This document shows, piece by piece, positions 63,904 through 64,000 of a stretch of DNA of 64,000 nucleotides. A program made the translations under genes and the position numbers. The notes under the pieces are model-generated. The model saw nothing but the letters and a program-made list of their open reading frames with translations, did no database searches and was not told where the DNA came from. The stretch spans positions 85,889 to 149,888 of the forward strand of contig JAGVMP010000012.1 of assembly GCA_020053735.1 (NCBI GenBank), written 5' to 3'. Origin of the DNA: Pseudomonadota bacterium (GTDB taxonomy: Bacteria; Pseudomonadota; Gammaproteobacteria; Burkholderiales; Methylophilaceae). Numbering within the stretch: position 1 is the first letter of the stretch; each line of letters opens with the position of its first letter.

Positions 63904-64000
63904 TGGACTACCCACACTTTGATAGACACCGTTATAGTTTAATTAAACTTAACGGAGATAGTTATGGCAAGGGAACGATTTGCTGAGGAATTCAAATCTG
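63904..64000 (+). mobile_element. IS3-family insertion sequence, left end (partial)
   Basis: TGGACTACCCACACTTTGAT is a plausible IS3-type terminus. After an 'AACGGAGA' ribosome site, ATG at 63964 starts 'MARERFAEEFKS', the usual N-terminus of an IS3/IS150-type OrfA. The rest lies outside the window. Confidence 0.75.
63964..64000 (+). CDS. IS3-family transposase OrfA, partial
   Basis: Twelve codons, 'MARERFAEEFKS', at the window edge. The 'ERFxEEFK' start is typical of the helix-turn-helix OrfA of IS3-family elements. Only the beginning is visible. Confidence 0.65.
   Translation, partial: MARERFAEEFKS

Noticed and set aside
1..64000. tRNA and rRNA genes
   Set aside because: I looked in the gaps and found no cloverleaf or rRNA sequence, but short RNAs could be missed by eye.

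Overview
The window looks like part of a betaproteobacterial chromosome, most likely a member of the Methylophilaceae (Methylotenera or a relative). Three things suggest this: the gene order rpsB-tsf-pyrH-frr-uppS-cdsA-dxr-rseP-bamA-skp-lpxD-fabZ-lpxA-lpxB-rnhB, the plsX-fabH-fabD-fabG-acpP-fabF-pabC-mltG-tmk-holB-pilZ-tatD cluster, and a moderate base composition (low to mid forties percent GC by eye). The family assignment is an inference; no rRNA gene is present.

Region 1 (1-37008) is conserved core genome. The left edge holds the 5' part of a TonB-dependent receptor and a small Cys-containing exported protein, both on the minus strand. A long plus-strand run follows for translation factors, UMP kinase, isoprenoid and phospholipid precursors, outer-membrane assembly and lipid A synthesis (2022-16830). 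A minus-strand block (16895-23894) carries a broken zinc-ribbon membrane gene, an RsmI-like methyltransferase, a DUF4139 protein, Maf, and a two-subunit pyruvate carboxylase. The YceD-RpmF-fatty-acid operon and its usual followers (24025-36138) come next, then two small exported proteins. Several intergenic gaps hold interspersed hairpin repeats. One family shows compensatory changes in its stem, and its core also occurs inside fabD.

Region 2 (about 37080-42840) is an AT-rich Tn7-like transposition module: TnsA-like, TnsB (DDE), TnsC (AAA+) and TniQ. It ends in a truncated XRE regulator and three imperfect 23-bp repeats that finish 12 bp before the cusS stop codon. The TnsA-like protein seems to lack some catalytic residues.

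Region 3 (42852-63903) is a copper/silver-resistance and redox island of mixed base composition. It has CusRS, two duplicated promoter segments each with a perfect CusR/CopR-type box, a FlgB-like protein, Met/His-rich exported proteins, CusF, and the CusCBA efflux pump. It also has a monoheme cytochrome fused to a porin-like barrel (Cyc2-like), membrane and soluble c-type cytochromes, and a 950-residue fusion of SDR, heavy-metal-binding, SPW and VKOR-like domains. Further small lipoproteins, a hemerythrin, DUF2231, a beta-CASP nuclease, DUF411, DUF2933 and an isoprenylcysteine-methyltransferase-like protein complete it. At the right edge an IS3-family element interrupts a membrane-protein gene.

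A working model is that CusS senses periplasmic Cu/Ag and CusR fires the duplicated boxes. Met-rich proteins and CusF then buffer or hand metal to CusCBA, while the cytochrome and VKOR genes handle electron or thiol chemistry in the envelope. The last step is inference.
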